A stretch of DNA of 64,000 nt from Paenibacillus sp. VTT E-133291. Lineage in GTDB: Bacteria > Bacillota > Bacilli > Paenibacillales > Paenibacillaceae. The stretch lies in contig NZ_NFVA01000001.1 of NCBI RefSeq assembly GCF_002264395.1, positions 62,001 through 126,000 on the forward strand, written 5' to 3'. The notes under the pieces are model-generated. The model searched no databases. It was given only the letters and a program-made list of their open reading frames with translations, and was not told the origin of the DNA. Positions 44,615-53,742 of this stretch are shown here, piece after piece. The translations under genes and the position numbers were made by a program. Position 1 is the first letter of the stretch. Each line of letters starts with the position of its first letter.

Positions 44615-44780
44615 TTAATGCTGTGAATGATTTCCGTAAAGACCTTTGTATTCTGTTGGCGTGCATTTTTTGTGATTTTTGAACACGCGGTTAAAGGTGG
44701 GAAGACTCTCAAATCCGTTAAGAGGAAAGAATTTCTCGGTACATCATCAATGATGTGCGGGCTTCTTGTAGTTTAAATTA
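44615..44780 (-). pseudogene. Remnant of an AraC-family regulator (C-terminal helix-turn-helix)
   Basis: On the minus strand two frames together spell the end of an AraC DNA-binding domain: FKLQEARTSLMMYREIL in one, then GFESLPTFNRVFKNHKKCTP and TEYK in another, ending at TAA 44615-44617. The frames are broken between IL and GFES, where ~6 residues and the phase are lost, and no upstream part of the gene remains. It lies next to a glycosidase, where AraC regulators of sugar genes are common. The rest of 44781-44869 holds no other gene. Confidence 0.75.
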
Positions 44781-44869
44781 CTTTACAAATACTTGTCTGC
44801 ATGTCCTAGCCTTTGTTCGAATAAGTTAGAAAGTAGGACAGGACAAACCATAGGTGGAGATGCGTAGAA

Positions 44870-46426
44870 ATGGCGATGCGTAAACAAAGCTTTATTCGTG
44901 GAACGTTCATTTTAACCGTGTCGGCATTTTTTACAAAAGGGCTCGGATTTTTAAATGGCGTCTTGCTGGCACGTTTCTTGGGAGCCGAGGGGGTAGGGCT
45001 GCTTATGATTGCTCATCCACTGCTTCCCTTGTTTATTACGCTGACAGAGCTGGGGCTTCCTGTTGCGATTTCAAAGCTTGTCTCAGAAGCTGAGGTTAAG
45101 CAGGATGAAGCGCGAGTGAAGCGTATTCTCACAGTATCCTTAAGCATTACGGGTACATTGAGTATTATTCTAACTTTAGTGGCTCTATTGGGTTCCAAAT
45201 GGATCGCGTCGGTTTTTCTAGCCGATCAGCGGGCGTATTATGCTATGGTCGCTATAACGCCGATCATTCCAATTATTGCGATGTCAGCTGTACTGAAAGG
45301 TTATTTTCGTGGGAAACAGAACATGAACCCGCTGGCCTTTTCGGATATTATTGAGAATTTGGCGCAAATCATTGTCATTATCGGTGTTGTCAACGTTTTG
45401 CTGCCTTATGGGATTGTCTATGCAGCTGCGGGCGCTATGGCGGCTTCCGTGATCGGCGAAGGTTTTGGTTTGCTCTATTTATTTTCTGTCTTCAAATGGG
45501 CAAATCGAGGGAAGATCAAAACCTCCCCACCGCCTCCATCAAGTCTTTCACCCAAAGGAGACAGTACGTTGAGAGATCTGCTGCGCATCGGCTTACCGAT
45601 GACAGGCAGCGGTTTTATTCATTCCCTCTATCATGCGTTTCTCCCACTGCTGATTACGAAAAGTCTAGTCCTGTTTGGTGTAGGTGTTGAGATGGCGACC
45701 AAGCAATTCGGACTTCTGGCGGGATATGCTCTCCCGATGTTGTTTCTTCCCAGCTTCTTCACACAATCGTTGTCCACTGCATTAATACCGGCAATAAGCG
45801 AAGCGAGTGTGAGCAATAATAGTAAGCTTATGCATAGTCGGATGGATATGGCTATGCGATCGGCGCTTATTGTAGGTCTCCCATGTACAATCATCCTGTA
45901 CTTATGGGCTGTACCATTAACTACTATGATCTATCATTCGCCAGAAGCGGGTGAGCTGCTAAGGCTGATTGCACCCTTGTTTTTACTTTATTATTTTGGA
46001 GCGCCATTGCAAGCGATTCTGCTTGGTTTGGGGAAAGCCTCAACCGTCATGTGGAACCATATTCTTACGAATGTTTTTGAAGTGATTACGATCTTTGTTC
46101 TCGGTTCTAATATTGGAATCCAAGGGGTTGCTATAGGGTTCGGACTGGGACTCATGCTGCTGACACTGTTGAATTTTTTGTCTGTGGCAGGAACGATCGG
46201 ATTTTATTTTGATTTTCGCATTGTATTCAAGGTGGGTGCAGGAGGGATTGTCATGACGATCTGCGGGTTGACGGCTCACGGTATTCTGGAACGAATGGCT
46301 CTGGGGCAGTTCCTTGAACTATCCGGAGCGCTATTCGTTTCGTTGATCACCTACGCAGCAACATTGCAAGTCACCCATGCTTGGGAAAGAGCAGCGAAGC
46401 CTCCAACGATTACACCTGTTTCTTGA
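44870..46426 (+). CDS. spoVB: Stage V sporulation protein B-like flippase (MVF/MATE fold)
   Basis: A 518-residue protein with about 14 membrane segments. The N-terminus (FIRGTFILTVSAFFTKGLGF, then GAEGVGLLMIAHPLLPLFIT) and YFRGKQNMNPLAFSDIIENL are typical of SpoVB and its paralogues in the oligosaccharide-lipid flippase superfamily. SpoVB is needed for spore-cortex synthesis and relates to MurJ-like lipid II flippases; some paralogues act in polysaccharide export. A Pro/Ser-rich insert lies near residues 218-230 (TSPPPPSSLSPKG). Two in-frame ATGs (44870, 44876) are near GGTGGAG; either may be used. Monocistronic with its own terminator. Confidence 0.88.
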   Translation: MAMRKQSFIRGTFILTVSAFFTKGLGFLNGVLLARFLGAEGVGLLMIAHPLLPLFITLTELGLPVAISKLVSEAEVKQDEARVKRILTVSLSITGTLSIILTLVALLGSKWIASVFLADQRAYYAMVAITPIIPIIAMSAVLKGYFRGKQNMNPLAFSDIIENLAQIIVIIGVVNVLLPYGIVYAAAGAMAASVIGEGFGLLYLFSVFKWANRGKIKTSPPPPSSLSPKGDSTLRDLLRIGLPMTGSGFIHSLYHAFLPLLITKSLVLFGVGVEMATKQFGLLAGYALPMLFLPSFFTQSLSTALIPAISEASVSNNSKLMHSRMDMAMRSALIVGLPCTIILYLWAVPLTTMIYHSPEAGELLRLIAPLFLLYYFGAPLQAILLGLGKASTVMWNHILTNVFEVITIFVLGSNIGIQGVAIGFGLGLMLLTLLNFLSVAGTIGFYFDFRIVFKVGAGGIVMTICGLTAHGILERMALGQFLELSGALFVSLITYAATLQVTHAWERAAKPPTITPVS

Positions 46427-46462
46427 ATGAGATATAATTAGGGAATAACGTTATTTATAGAG

Positions 46463-46497
46463 AGTCACATTAGATTAAATCTGATGTGGCTTTTTTT
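46463..46497 (+). terminator. Terminator after spoVB
   Basis: AGTCACATTAGATT / AATCTGATGTGGCT stem followed by TTTTTTT. Confidence 0.93.
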
Positions 46498-46626
46498 GTG
46501 ATGAATCATTAAACCTCTACATTCACCCAAACCTTTTGTAGTAGGAACCGAATCATCTTGCTCTATTTAGAACATACCTTTATGATGTGTTAGATAAAAG
46601 CAGATTTTATGAGAGGGGGAGCCACC

Positions 46627-47217
46627 TTGCAGGAGTCGTTATCTGATGAGATATTGCTGCAGAAGATTGCCAATCGCGACACGGATGCACTGGAGCAATT
46701 ATATGATAGATACGAGAGGCCTATTTATTCGTTTGCACTACGTATTGTAAAAGATGCGATGGAAGCGGAAGAAATTGTGCAAGAGTTATTCGTGCGGATT
46801 TGGAATGCGGCCAGTCGAATCGAAATAGAGAGCAATAAAGGAAAAATAAGTACATGGATGTTTGCAATTACTCGCAACTTGGCAATTGACCGGCTTCGCA
46901 AGCAAGGGAGGCAACCAGAAGATTCCGTGGAAGACGTTGTATGGGAGCGGCTCCGGAGTAATGAGGATTCAACCGAACTCACAGTTGAACATAATCTGCT
47001 AGGACAGCAGCTGAAGAAAGAAATAGAGGGTTTACAATCGGACCAAAAACAAGTGCTGGAATGGATTTATTATATGGGATACACACAGCAGGAGGTTGCC
47101 GATCAGCATAAAATTCCGTTAGGAACCGTAAAGAGCAGAGTAAGATTAGCGCTTAAAGCGTTGCGAGGGCGATTCGAGTTGTGGAAGGAGGAGGTACAGT
47201 ATGAGCGCAGATCGTAA
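46627..47217 (+). CDS. ECF-type RNA polymerase sigma factor (SigK/RskA-linked group)
   Basis: A 196-residue sigma factor. Region 2 covers ~20-85 (ALEQLYDRYERPIYSFALRI, EEIVQELFVRIW, ISTWMFAITRNLAIDRLRKQ). Region 4 covers ~125-180 (LEWIYYMGYTQQEVADQHKI, GTVKSRVRLALKALRG). It would direct RNA polymerase to a small regulon when its anti-sigma partner releases it. TTG 46627 is preferred: AGAGGGGGAG lies 6 bp upstream, whereas ATG 46609 would overlap that site. The anti-sigma gene overlaps its 3' end by 17 bp. Confidence 0.92.
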   Translation: MQESLSDEILLQKIANRDTDALEQLYDRYERPIYSFALRIVKDAMEAEEIVQELFVRIWNAASRIEIESNKGKISTWMFAITRNLAIDRLRKQGRQPEDSVEDVVWERLRSNEDSTELTVEHNLLGQQLKKEIEGLQSDQKQVLEWIYYMGYTQQEVADQHKIPLGTVKSRVRLALKALRGRFELWKEEVQYERRS

Positions 47218-48013
47218 GGAGCTGTGTGAGGAATTGAGCATGTATGTGCTAGGGGGATTGGACAAAAAGGAACGCGAAGCCTTTGAAGAGCATTTGAAGC
47301 TTTGTCCTGAATGCCAACAGGAGGCTGCTGAAATGACGGAACTTGTGAACTATTTTCCTCTTACCACAGAAGAGGTTGAGCCTCCCACGGGAATGAAATC
47401 CCGGATCCTTACTCATGTTATCCAATCCTCTATAGAGCCGAAACAGGAAGCGAATGAAACAGAAGTCTCTGGCCTTGTGGTAAATCATGAACCTGAGAGA
47501 AGCGTTCGTCAACGTAAAGGGAGAATATACACCATATTAAGCGTGGCTTCTATCGTTCTTTTAATCACAACAAGTGTACTAGCTGTAAGGTTAAATGTGC
47601 TAAATGAGGATAAAAGCAATCTGCTTGCTGAGGTAGAGAAGCTGCGAGGTCAACTTGCGTTAAGTAATGAACCCGCGACCGGTCTTCAAGTCCATAATGT
47701 GGTGTCATTAAAACCAACGGTCAAGGATTTGGTTGCCCAAGGGACAGCGATGATTGTGATCGACAGCAAAGGAACGCATCTGATTGTGCAGGCGGAGAAG
47801 CTGCCTGAGCTGAAGGATGATGAAGCTTTTCAGGTATGGCTGCTCAAAGGTGGAAAACCGGTTAATGCGGGCACATTTCACACTCGGGATGGAACAGGAG
47901 CACTTTATTATACGTTCTCACCTGATGATTATGATACCATTGCGATCACGCAAGAGCCGGACGCGAACGGTAAGGAACCTCGTGGAAACATAGTGCTAGC
48001 TGCGGAAATCTAA
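47201..48013 (+). CDS. RskA-family anti-sigma factor
   Basis: A 270-residue single-pass membrane protein. The N-terminal zinc-binding anti-sigma domain has the HxxxCxxC motif as HLKLCPEC (~31-38). A membrane segment lies at ~110-128 (IYTILSVASIVLLITTSVLA) and the outside domain is RskA-like, with DDEAFQVWLLKGGKPVNAGT and a final GNIVLAAEI. It holds the co-encoded sigma factor inactive until released by proteolysis or redox change. Translationally coupled to the sigma gene; ends at a terminator. Confidence 0.93.
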   Translation: MSADRKELCEELSMYVLGGLDKKEREAFEEHLKLCPECQQEAAEMTELVNYFPLTTEEVEPPTGMKSRILTHVIQSSIEPKQEANETEVSGLVVNHEPERSVRQRKGRIYTILSVASIVLLITTSVLAVRLNVLNEDKSNLLAEVEKLRGQLALSNEPATGLQVHNVVSLKPTVKDLVAQGTAMIVIDSKGTHLIVQAEKLPELKDDEAFQVWLLKGGKPVNAGTFHTRDGTGALYYTFSPDDYDTIAITQEPDANGKEPRGNIVLAAEI

Positions 48014-48040
48014 AGGTTAAAATGTCAGAAAACGATTCAC

Positions 48041-48086
48041 AACGAATGTCCTGAGATTTCTATCCGGGGCATTCGTTTTTTTTATT
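48041..48086 (+). terminator. Terminator after the anti-sigma gene
   Basis: AACGAATGTCCT / GGGGCATTCGTT stem (G-U pairs included) followed by TTTTTTT. Confidence 0.85.
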
Positions 48087-48196
48087 TTTAAAATATTTTT
48101 CTAAAATAGTGATCCAGATCCTACTGACCGGCGTGTAACTGTATGAAAGCAATAATACTTTGGTCATACCATAACAAATAAGGGAGATGGAAAAGA

Positions 48197-49813
48197 ATGA
48201 AGTTGAAGAAAATTGTTGCAACAGCAATAGTCACAGTACTACTGGTTCCGTCCATGGCGATGGCAGCGAATAATGGGGCAGTAAATCCAAATGTTAGAAC
48301 GCCAGCTTCAGATCTGAGAGCGACTCTTAGTCAGCTGCTCTCGACTCATTTTGAATACCAGGCGCTGACCACGTTAAAAGAATATCAAGGTGTAATGGAT
48401 GCAGAAACAGCAAAGAATATGCTGGAAAAAAATGCGGATGAAATGAAGGCAGCTGTGAAATCGATCTACGGTCAAGCGGGTGCCGATCAATTCGCAGAAA
48501 TATTTTCTTCTCAGTATAATGACACTGCCGATTTGGGATCAGCTGTGAAGAATGGCAATGCCACACAAGAAGCAGAAGTGAAAAAGGATTTGTTACAGGA
48601 GTTTCCGACTGAGCTAGGTAATTTTCTAGGTACAGCAACTGCTGGTAATCTGCCAGCGGCTACGGCAACACAAGTGTTGAGCGCTCATGAGAAGGACGTA
48701 CAAGATTTCTTCTACAGCTACATTAAAGGGGATTATGATGCTGCATACGAACATTTCACTGTTGGATTCAAGAGGATGTCCGATATTGGCACGGCACTTG
48801 CCGGAGCCATCGTGAAGCAATTCCCAGAAAAGTTCGACAATACAGTTGTAGTAACGCCCGCAAATGATTTAAGAGCGGTGCTCGATCAACTGTTAGCTAT
48901 TCATTTCTTCTATCAATCTATGACCACACTTGAGCAGTATAATGGTGCGCCAGACGCGGAAACCGTTAGAGAACAGCTCGAAAAAAATGCGAATGAAATG
49001 AGCGCTGCTGTTAAATCATTATACGGTCAAGCGGGTGCCGATCAATTCACACAAATCTTCTCATCGCAATACAGCAACAGCGCTGACTTGGGCATAGCCG
49101 TGAAAAACAACGACATGACCCAAGAAGGAAAAGTGAAAATGGAGCTTCTGCAAAACTTCCCAACTGTGCTTGGTAATTTCCTTGGTACGGCTACGGGTGA
49201 TAATCTACCTGCTGCGACTGCAACACAAGTACTGAAAGCACATGAACAAGATGTGCAGGACTATTTCTACAATTACATTAAAGGCGACTATGAGAAAGCC
49301 TATAATGTTTTCGCTGCTGGCGATAAAAGAATGTATGTTATTGGCACAGCACTGGCTGATGCCATCGTTCAACAAATGCCAGAAAAGTTCACTTCCCAGG
49401 TAACTCCGTCACAACCAGCTTCCTCTAACAACATGACAACAATCTGGATGAAGATTGGAAGTAAGCAGCTGATCATCAATGATAAGACCACACAAATGGA
49501 TACAACTCCATTCCTGTGGAACAACTGGACGTTTATCCCTCTTCGGTATCTGAGTGAAGGAATTGGAGCGCAAGTAGGCTGGGATGCAAGTAATGATACG
49601 ATAACGGTCAAAGCAGGGGATGATACGTTAACTTTCTGGATCGGCAAAGATTATATGATGGTTAACAATGTGAAAAAAGAAATTGGTACACCAGTGATTA
49701 TAAAAGATGGCCGGACCGCCGTCCCACTACGTTTTATTACTGAACTGCTTGGCTGGCATGTTGATTTCCAAAAAGCAGATGGGTCGATTACGCTGACTAA
49801 AGCAATGAAGTAA
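48197..49813 (+). CDS. Secreted protein with two tandem repeats and a copper-amine-oxidase-N-like domain
   Basis: A 538-residue secreted protein. The signal peptide cleaves near MAMA|AN. Two ~185-residue helical repeats follow (~34-215 and ~220-400); both contain KSxYGQAGADQFxxIFSSQY and NFLGTATxxNLPAATATQVL. The C-terminal ~130 residues (~410-538) form a copper amine oxidase N-terminal-like domain (WMKIGSKQLIINDKTTQMDT, GIGAQVGWDASNDTITVKAG, AVPLRFITELLGWHV), a wall- or surface-associated module common in Paenibacillus. It lies 183 bp after the sigma/anti-sigma operon and could be one of its targets. Function of the repeat unknown. Confidence 0.85.
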   Translation: MKLKKIVATAIVTVLLVPSMAMAANNGAVNPNVRTPASDLRATLSQLLSTHFEYQALTTLKEYQGVMDAETAKNMLEKNADEMKAAVKSIYGQAGADQFAEIFSSQYNDTADLGSAVKNGNATQEAEVKKDLLQEFPTELGNFLGTATAGNLPAATATQVLSAHEKDVQDFFYSYIKGDYDAAYEHFTVGFKRMSDIGTALAGAIVKQFPEKFDNTVVVTPANDLRAVLDQLLAIHFFYQSMTTLEQYNGAPDAETVREQLEKNANEMSAAVKSLYGQAGADQFTQIFSSQYSNSADLGIAVKNNDMTQEGKVKMELLQNFPTVLGNFLGTATGDNLPAATATQVLKAHEQDVQDYFYNYIKGDYEKAYNVFAAGDKRMYVIGTALADAIVQQMPEKFTSQVTPSQPASSNNMTTIWMKIGSKQLIINDKTTQMDTTPFLWNNWTFIPLRYLSEGIGAQVGWDASNDTITVKAGDDTLTFWIGKDYMMVNNVKKEIGTPVIIKDGRTAVPLRFITELLGWHVDFQKADGSITLTKAMK

Positions 49814-49899
49814 GAGAAGATCAAAGATTCTATGTAACGAGGTTTTCAAAAAAACACTTGTTCGTAATATCCTGCGGTAAGCCGCCGCAAATTCAAAGT

Positions 49900-49952
49900 A
49901 ACAGGCAGTGATTCTCCATAACCGGAGTGTCGCTGCCTGTTCATCTATTATT
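49900..49952 (+). terminator. Hairpin after the duplicated-repeat gene
   Basis: ACAGGCAG pairs with CTGCCTGT and inner CTCC with GGAG; only a weak T-rich tail follows. The remaining intergenic sequence to 50112 shows a second small GC hairpin near 49872-49888 and no gene. Confidence 0.6.
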
Positions 49953-50112
49953 TAAATTACGCTATTCCGTTAATTTTCAAAGAAAACATAATCCCCGATA
50001 ACCGAGGATCATTGCTCTGCTGTTTTTTACGAATCGTATTAATTCCTACCTAGAAGGAATTTCTGGATTTTCATCTAATTCTTTTATAAAAAGAAAAAGG
50101 AGGCCGACCTAT

Positions 50113-50591
50113 TTGAAAAGAAGACATGAAGTTTTATTTGAACAGTTGAATACTTACCGGATTGAGTTACTAGAAATGGTGGCTGAGCTAGCTGAGGGAG
50201 AGGCTGATGTTATCCCTCAAGGTTTTAATAATAACATCCGGTGGAATTAGGTCATATCTATGTAGATCAATATTTAAGGATACAAACACTGACCAAAGAA
50301 GATATCCCAGTTTCAATGGGATTCAATGAATGGTTTGGTTACGGTACAAGTCCTTCTCTGTTCACGAATGAGACACCGTCATTCTCTGAGCTCATTCGGA
50401 TTTTACAGCAACAGCCACATGTCATTCAGGAGCTGTATCAAGATCGATTGGAGAAAGAGTTCGCTCCGATTGAAATGGGGATGTATACTATTGAGCAGGT
50501 GTTGATTAGAACGATTTTTCATGAAGGGTTACATATGGGTATGATTCAAGCAATAATAAGGCAGTTAAGAAGTGGAGCAGATCAACACTAG
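50113..50591 (+). pseudogene. Frameshifted DinB-family gene
   Basis: A TTG start at 50113 with AAAAGGAGG upstream opens a frame that reads KRRHEVLFEQLNTYRIELLE ... FNNNIRWN and stops at TAG 50248-50250. The other frame continues directly as LGHIYVDQYLRIQ and runs to 50591 through the DinB-like EGLHMGMIQAIIRQL. One extra T in the AATT run at 50245-50247 would restore a single ~159-residue DinB protein with the usual WNLGHI motif. This is either an inactivating deletion or a base-calling error. Confidence 0.8.
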
Positions 50592-50606
50592 TTATAGAAC
50601 TCTGTG

Positions 50607-52499
50607 TTATTCTTGACCGTATTTCGTTCTGTAGTGACTCAGTGTGAGTAAAGGCCAGATATAACGGTAACTGTGATAATTGGAATAAAAATTACCGGGA
50701 AGACCGGCTCCTGTCGGATAAGAGCTTTTCCAATCGTCTTCGCGTATAGATGCGATAAGCTTTTCAATGCCTCGATTTACTGCAGGTGTTGGTTCTGGCT
50801 GAACAGCGATGAGTGCGTCAAGCGCCCAGGAGGTTTGGGAAGGCGTACTTTCGCCTAATGGCACATACTTCAAAAGTCGATCACTATGACAAGATTCCCC
50901 CCAACCCCCATCCGAGTTTTGAATGCTAAGGAGCCAATTCGCTCCTTTTTGCAATGCTTCATGTTCTGGAGGCAGACCAACGGCCCGCATTCCTGTTAAA
51001 GCAGCCCAAGTCCCATAAATATAACAAACACCCCATCTTCCGTACCATGAGCCATCGCGCTCCTGATGCTGAATCAACCATTTCACACCTCGTTCGATGA
51101 ATTCATTCCGCGTATCAAGTCCGGCAAAGTTTCCGAGATACTCCAAAGTTCGCCCGGTAAGATCTGCCTCCGAGGGATCAATAGCAGCAGATTTAGCGCC
51201 ATCGATTGCGAGCCATGTAAGCATTTCTTTATTAGTGTTTTTTTCAAAGGCTGGCCAGCCACCGTCTTTATTCTGCATCGATATGACCCAGTTCAGTCCT
51301 CGATTCCATGATTCTAGATATGATGGCTGAGTTATTGATAAACTTCGAATGGCTCGTAAAGCAGCGGTCGTATCATCCACATCCGGATTTATTGTATTAG
51401 ATTCTGAGAATCCCCATCCCCCGGAAGCCGTATTCGGATTATGAATGCTCCAATCTGCAGTTTTTTCATGTTGTCTGGTCAGCAGATATGAAGTAGCACG
51501 TTTCATCGTAAGATGATGATCGGGAAGTTGTGCCTCCTGCAAAGCATAGGCAATTAGAGCCGTATCCCATATCGTAGACGGAGAGTTTTGAATTGTTGTT
51601 TGGTCTTCAGAGCGGCATTGCATGGCGGTAAGCCCATCTATAGCATTCTTAATTAGTGGATGCTGCTGATCATAATCGAGGGCTAGCAGTGCAAATACCA
51701 TAAGAATTGTACTAGTTGCGTAACTGTATAGAGTCCCGTCGGATTCAATCCGCCGGAGCATGAACTGCTCTGCTTTGGCTCGCGAGACTTCGTGAATATG
51801 ACGAGGACTTCCAAGAAGTCTTTTTAGGCCAGATTGCAAACCGTCCTGCAGCTCTTGAAATCCACGGGAAGCGGGTTCATCTTCTTCAATGCGTGTGTCT
51901 ATGAGATCAGACAGATCAGGAGCATTAGCGTCTGAGATCGAGAAACGCCGATCGGCCATAATGAGCATTGGAGTGAGGTGTACCCTAGAGTAGCCGGAGA
52001 ACTCAAAATAGTTAATAGGAAAGTAGGATGGGAATAATAGCACCTCTAATGGGATCGAGGAAATAGCCAAAGGCCATTTGCTCTGTCCTGTAGCTGCAAG
52101 AATGACTCTAGTTAAGATGCTAGTAACTTTTCCAACCCCACCTTTGGATTGAATATAATGCTTAGCGCGCAATATCGGCCCATCTGTTACCTTGCTGTAC
52201 CCAGAGTAGAGAAGGGCATAGTAGGCTTCAACCGAGGTGGATAAGTTTCCATCTTCTTCATCGCTATACAATTGCCAGAATCCAGCCGACTGTTGCTCAG
52301 CAAGAATTCGATCATGTAGCTTACGGATCAGATCTTCATTCTGCACATTCAATATCCGAAAGAGGATGATGATATACGCATCGATAACGATCCCATTCTC
52401 AAAACAAAAATGCCAAGATCCATCTTGCATCTGTTGATCAATCAGGAATGTCGTTAAACGCTCGATCTCATTATCTACTGTGCTCAGTATAGGATTCAT
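50607..52499 (-). CDS. shc: Squalene-hopene/sporulenol-type terpene cyclase
   Basis: A 630-residue (alpha/alpha)6-barrel cyclase. Repeated QW motifs are visible (QQMQDGSWHF near the N-terminus, MQNKDGGWPAF, QERDGSWYGRW, IQNSDGGWGESC). The protonating acid motif appears as NPDVDDTTAAL (~370-380), matching DxDD. Family members cyclise squalene to hopene or, in Bacillus (SqhC), tetraprenyl-beta-curcumene to sporulenol in spores. Length matches the Bacillus enzyme, and no squalene-synthesis genes are nearby, so the exact substrate is open. ATG 52499 lies 10 bp after GGAGG. Confidence 0.92.
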   Translation of the reverse strand: MNPILSTVDNEIERLTTFLIDQQMQDGSWHFCFENGIVIDAYIIILFRILNVQNEDLIRKLHDRILAEQQSAGFWQLYSDEEDGNLSTSVEAYYALLYSGYSKVTDGPILRAKHYIQSKGGVGKVTSILTRVILAATGQSKWPLAISSIPLEVLLFPSYFPINYFEFSGYSRVHLTPMLIMADRRFSISDANAPDLSDLIDTRIEEDEPASRGFQELQDGLQSGLKRLLGSPRHIHEVSRAKAEQFMLRRIESDGTLYSYATSTILMVFALLALDYDQQHPLIKNAIDGLTAMQCRSEDQTTIQNSPSTIWDTALIAYALQEAQLPDHHLTMKRATSYLLTRQHEKTADWSIHNPNTASGGWGFSESNTINPDVDDTTAALRAIRSLSITQPSYLESWNRGLNWVISMQNKDGGWPAFEKNTNKEMLTWLAIDGAKSAAIDPSEADLTGRTLEYLGNFAGLDTRNEFIERGVKWLIQHQERDGSWYGRWGVCYIYGTWAALTGMRAVGLPPEHEALQKGANWLLSIQNSDGGWGESCHSDRLLKYVPLGESTPSQTSWALDALIAVQPEPTPAVNRGIEKLIASIREDDWKSSYPTGAGLPGNFYSNYHSYRYIWPLLTLSHYRTKYGQE

Positions 52500-52559
52500 T
52501 CCTTAGGTACCTCCGCAGTCCTTCATTTTTAGTATTATATGATGGAAGCGAGGGTGAAA

Positions 52560-52603
52560 TGAAAAAGGACTGTAAAGTTGCTTATGCAACCTCACAGCCC
52601 TAT
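52560..52603 (-). terminator. Terminator of the osmC-like gene (minus strand)
   Basis: On the minus strand a CTGTGAGGTTGC / GCAACTTTACAG stem with a 4-base ATAA loop is followed by TCCTTTTT. Confidence 0.75.
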
Positions 52604-52631
52604 AAATTATGTTAGCTAATCAATAGTTTGA

Positions 52632-53078
52632 TTAATTTTCAATCACGATACGATTCAGCTTGAGATTCACCTGAGCGGCAATTGTGTCACCCACAGGGCA
52701 TTTGCTCTCTAGAAATTGTACGAATGCTTTCACCTTCTCGGCAGGCGATGGGGTCTTTATGTAGAATGTATAGCGAATATCGGAGTAGCCAGGCCGTACT
52801 TCAGATCGGTTAAAAAATCCATCAAGATCCAAATCGCCTTCAACATCTACTCTGAAGTCTTCAAGCTCTACCTCAAATTTAGAGGCATAAACTCGAGCCA
52901 CAATAGATTGGCAGGCCCCTAAAGAAGCAAGTAAAGCTTCAACAGGATTCATTCCTGTATCGGTACCCCCAAGATTTTGTGGTTCGTCGATGACAAGCTC
53001 GAATTGTCTTGCTTTAGTAATAACCTTAACTCCATCTTGTAAATGGGCGGTTGCTTTGAAAGTTTGAACATTTGGCAT
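52632..53078 (-). CDS. OsmC/Ohr-family peroxiredoxin-like protein
   Basis: A 148-residue cytoplasmic protein with the two conserved redox cysteines of the family, in LASLGACQSIVARVYA (~55-70) and LESKCPVGDTIA (~122-133). Relatives reduce organic hydroperoxides using a dihydrolipoyl or thiol donor. ATG 53078 (MPNVQTFKATAHL) follows AAGGAGTG; an upstream in-frame start at 53108 has no site. Monocistronic, with a terminator downstream. Confidence 0.9.
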   Translation of the reverse strand: MPNVQTFKATAHLQDGVKVITKARQFELVIDEPQNLGGTDTGMNPVEALLASLGACQSIVARVYASKFEVELEDFRVDVEGDLDLDGFFNRSEVRPGYSDIRYTFYIKTPSPAEKVKAFVQFLESKCPVGDTIAAQVNLKLNRIVIEN

Positions 53079-53235
53079 TTGTCTACACTCCTTCTTCTGG
53101 GAAACCAATTATGAGTAGATACTTGGAATACTATTTAATTCATAGTATTTTTCTAGGAATTGTTTAGATTATAGTTCGTTTCTTTATACCCTGTCAATAC
53201 TTGATTAGTTTTATTGGATTCGTACATCATAATGA

Positions 53236-53696
53236 GTTGAAGATGCTATTTCCTTTTGTAATCTACTTTCCCAGAAGGCTGGATTGAAAGAAGCTTATGT
53301 TATAAGCAATGATGGTGAACATATTACTTGGGAAAGGGAATCGGGTGGCTATCGACTTCCAACGGAAGCAGAGTGGCAATATGCTTGTAAAGCAGGAACT
53401 ACTTGCTATCAATACGGAGAGCTAAATAAAATTGCTTGGTATAATGAAAATTCAGATGGTCAACTCCATACCGTAGGGACGAAAGACCAAATGCATGGGG
53501 GCTTTATGATATGTTAGGGAATGATTGGCAATGGTGCTGGGATTTATATGATGAACAAGTATATGGTTCCTATCGTATTTTTCGAGGAGGTAGCTGGGCT
53601 GAAGAAGTTAGGGGATGTGGAGCTACCTGTCGTCGTCGCAGCCATCCTACATTTAGCGTGGATGATCTTGGATTTCGTCTTGCTCGATTTTTATAG
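53236..53696 (+). pseudogene. Decayed formylglycine-generating-enzyme (FGE/SUMF1)-like gene
   Basis: Bases from 53236 read VEDAISFCNLLSQKAGL, then GYRLPTEAEWQYACKAGTT and VGTK. A phase change follows, after which the other frame reads PNAWGLYDMLGNDWQWCWD, FRGGSW and ends GFRLARFL. These are the hallmark motifs of the FGE-sulfatase fold. One extra A in the AAA at 53479-53481 would join the two. The N-terminal half of a normal ~250-residue protein is missing upstream, so this is a true remnant rather than only a base-calling error. Confidence 0.85.
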
Positions 53697-53742
53697 CCAT
53701 AGCTGTCCCAAAATTTATCCTTACTAAGGAGGCATTTCTGGA

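Noticed and set aside
44506-44712. 68-codon minus-strand frame next to the GH3 gene
   Set aside because: It overlaps the AraC remnant in a different frame and crosses the GH3 terminator; composition is not protein-like.
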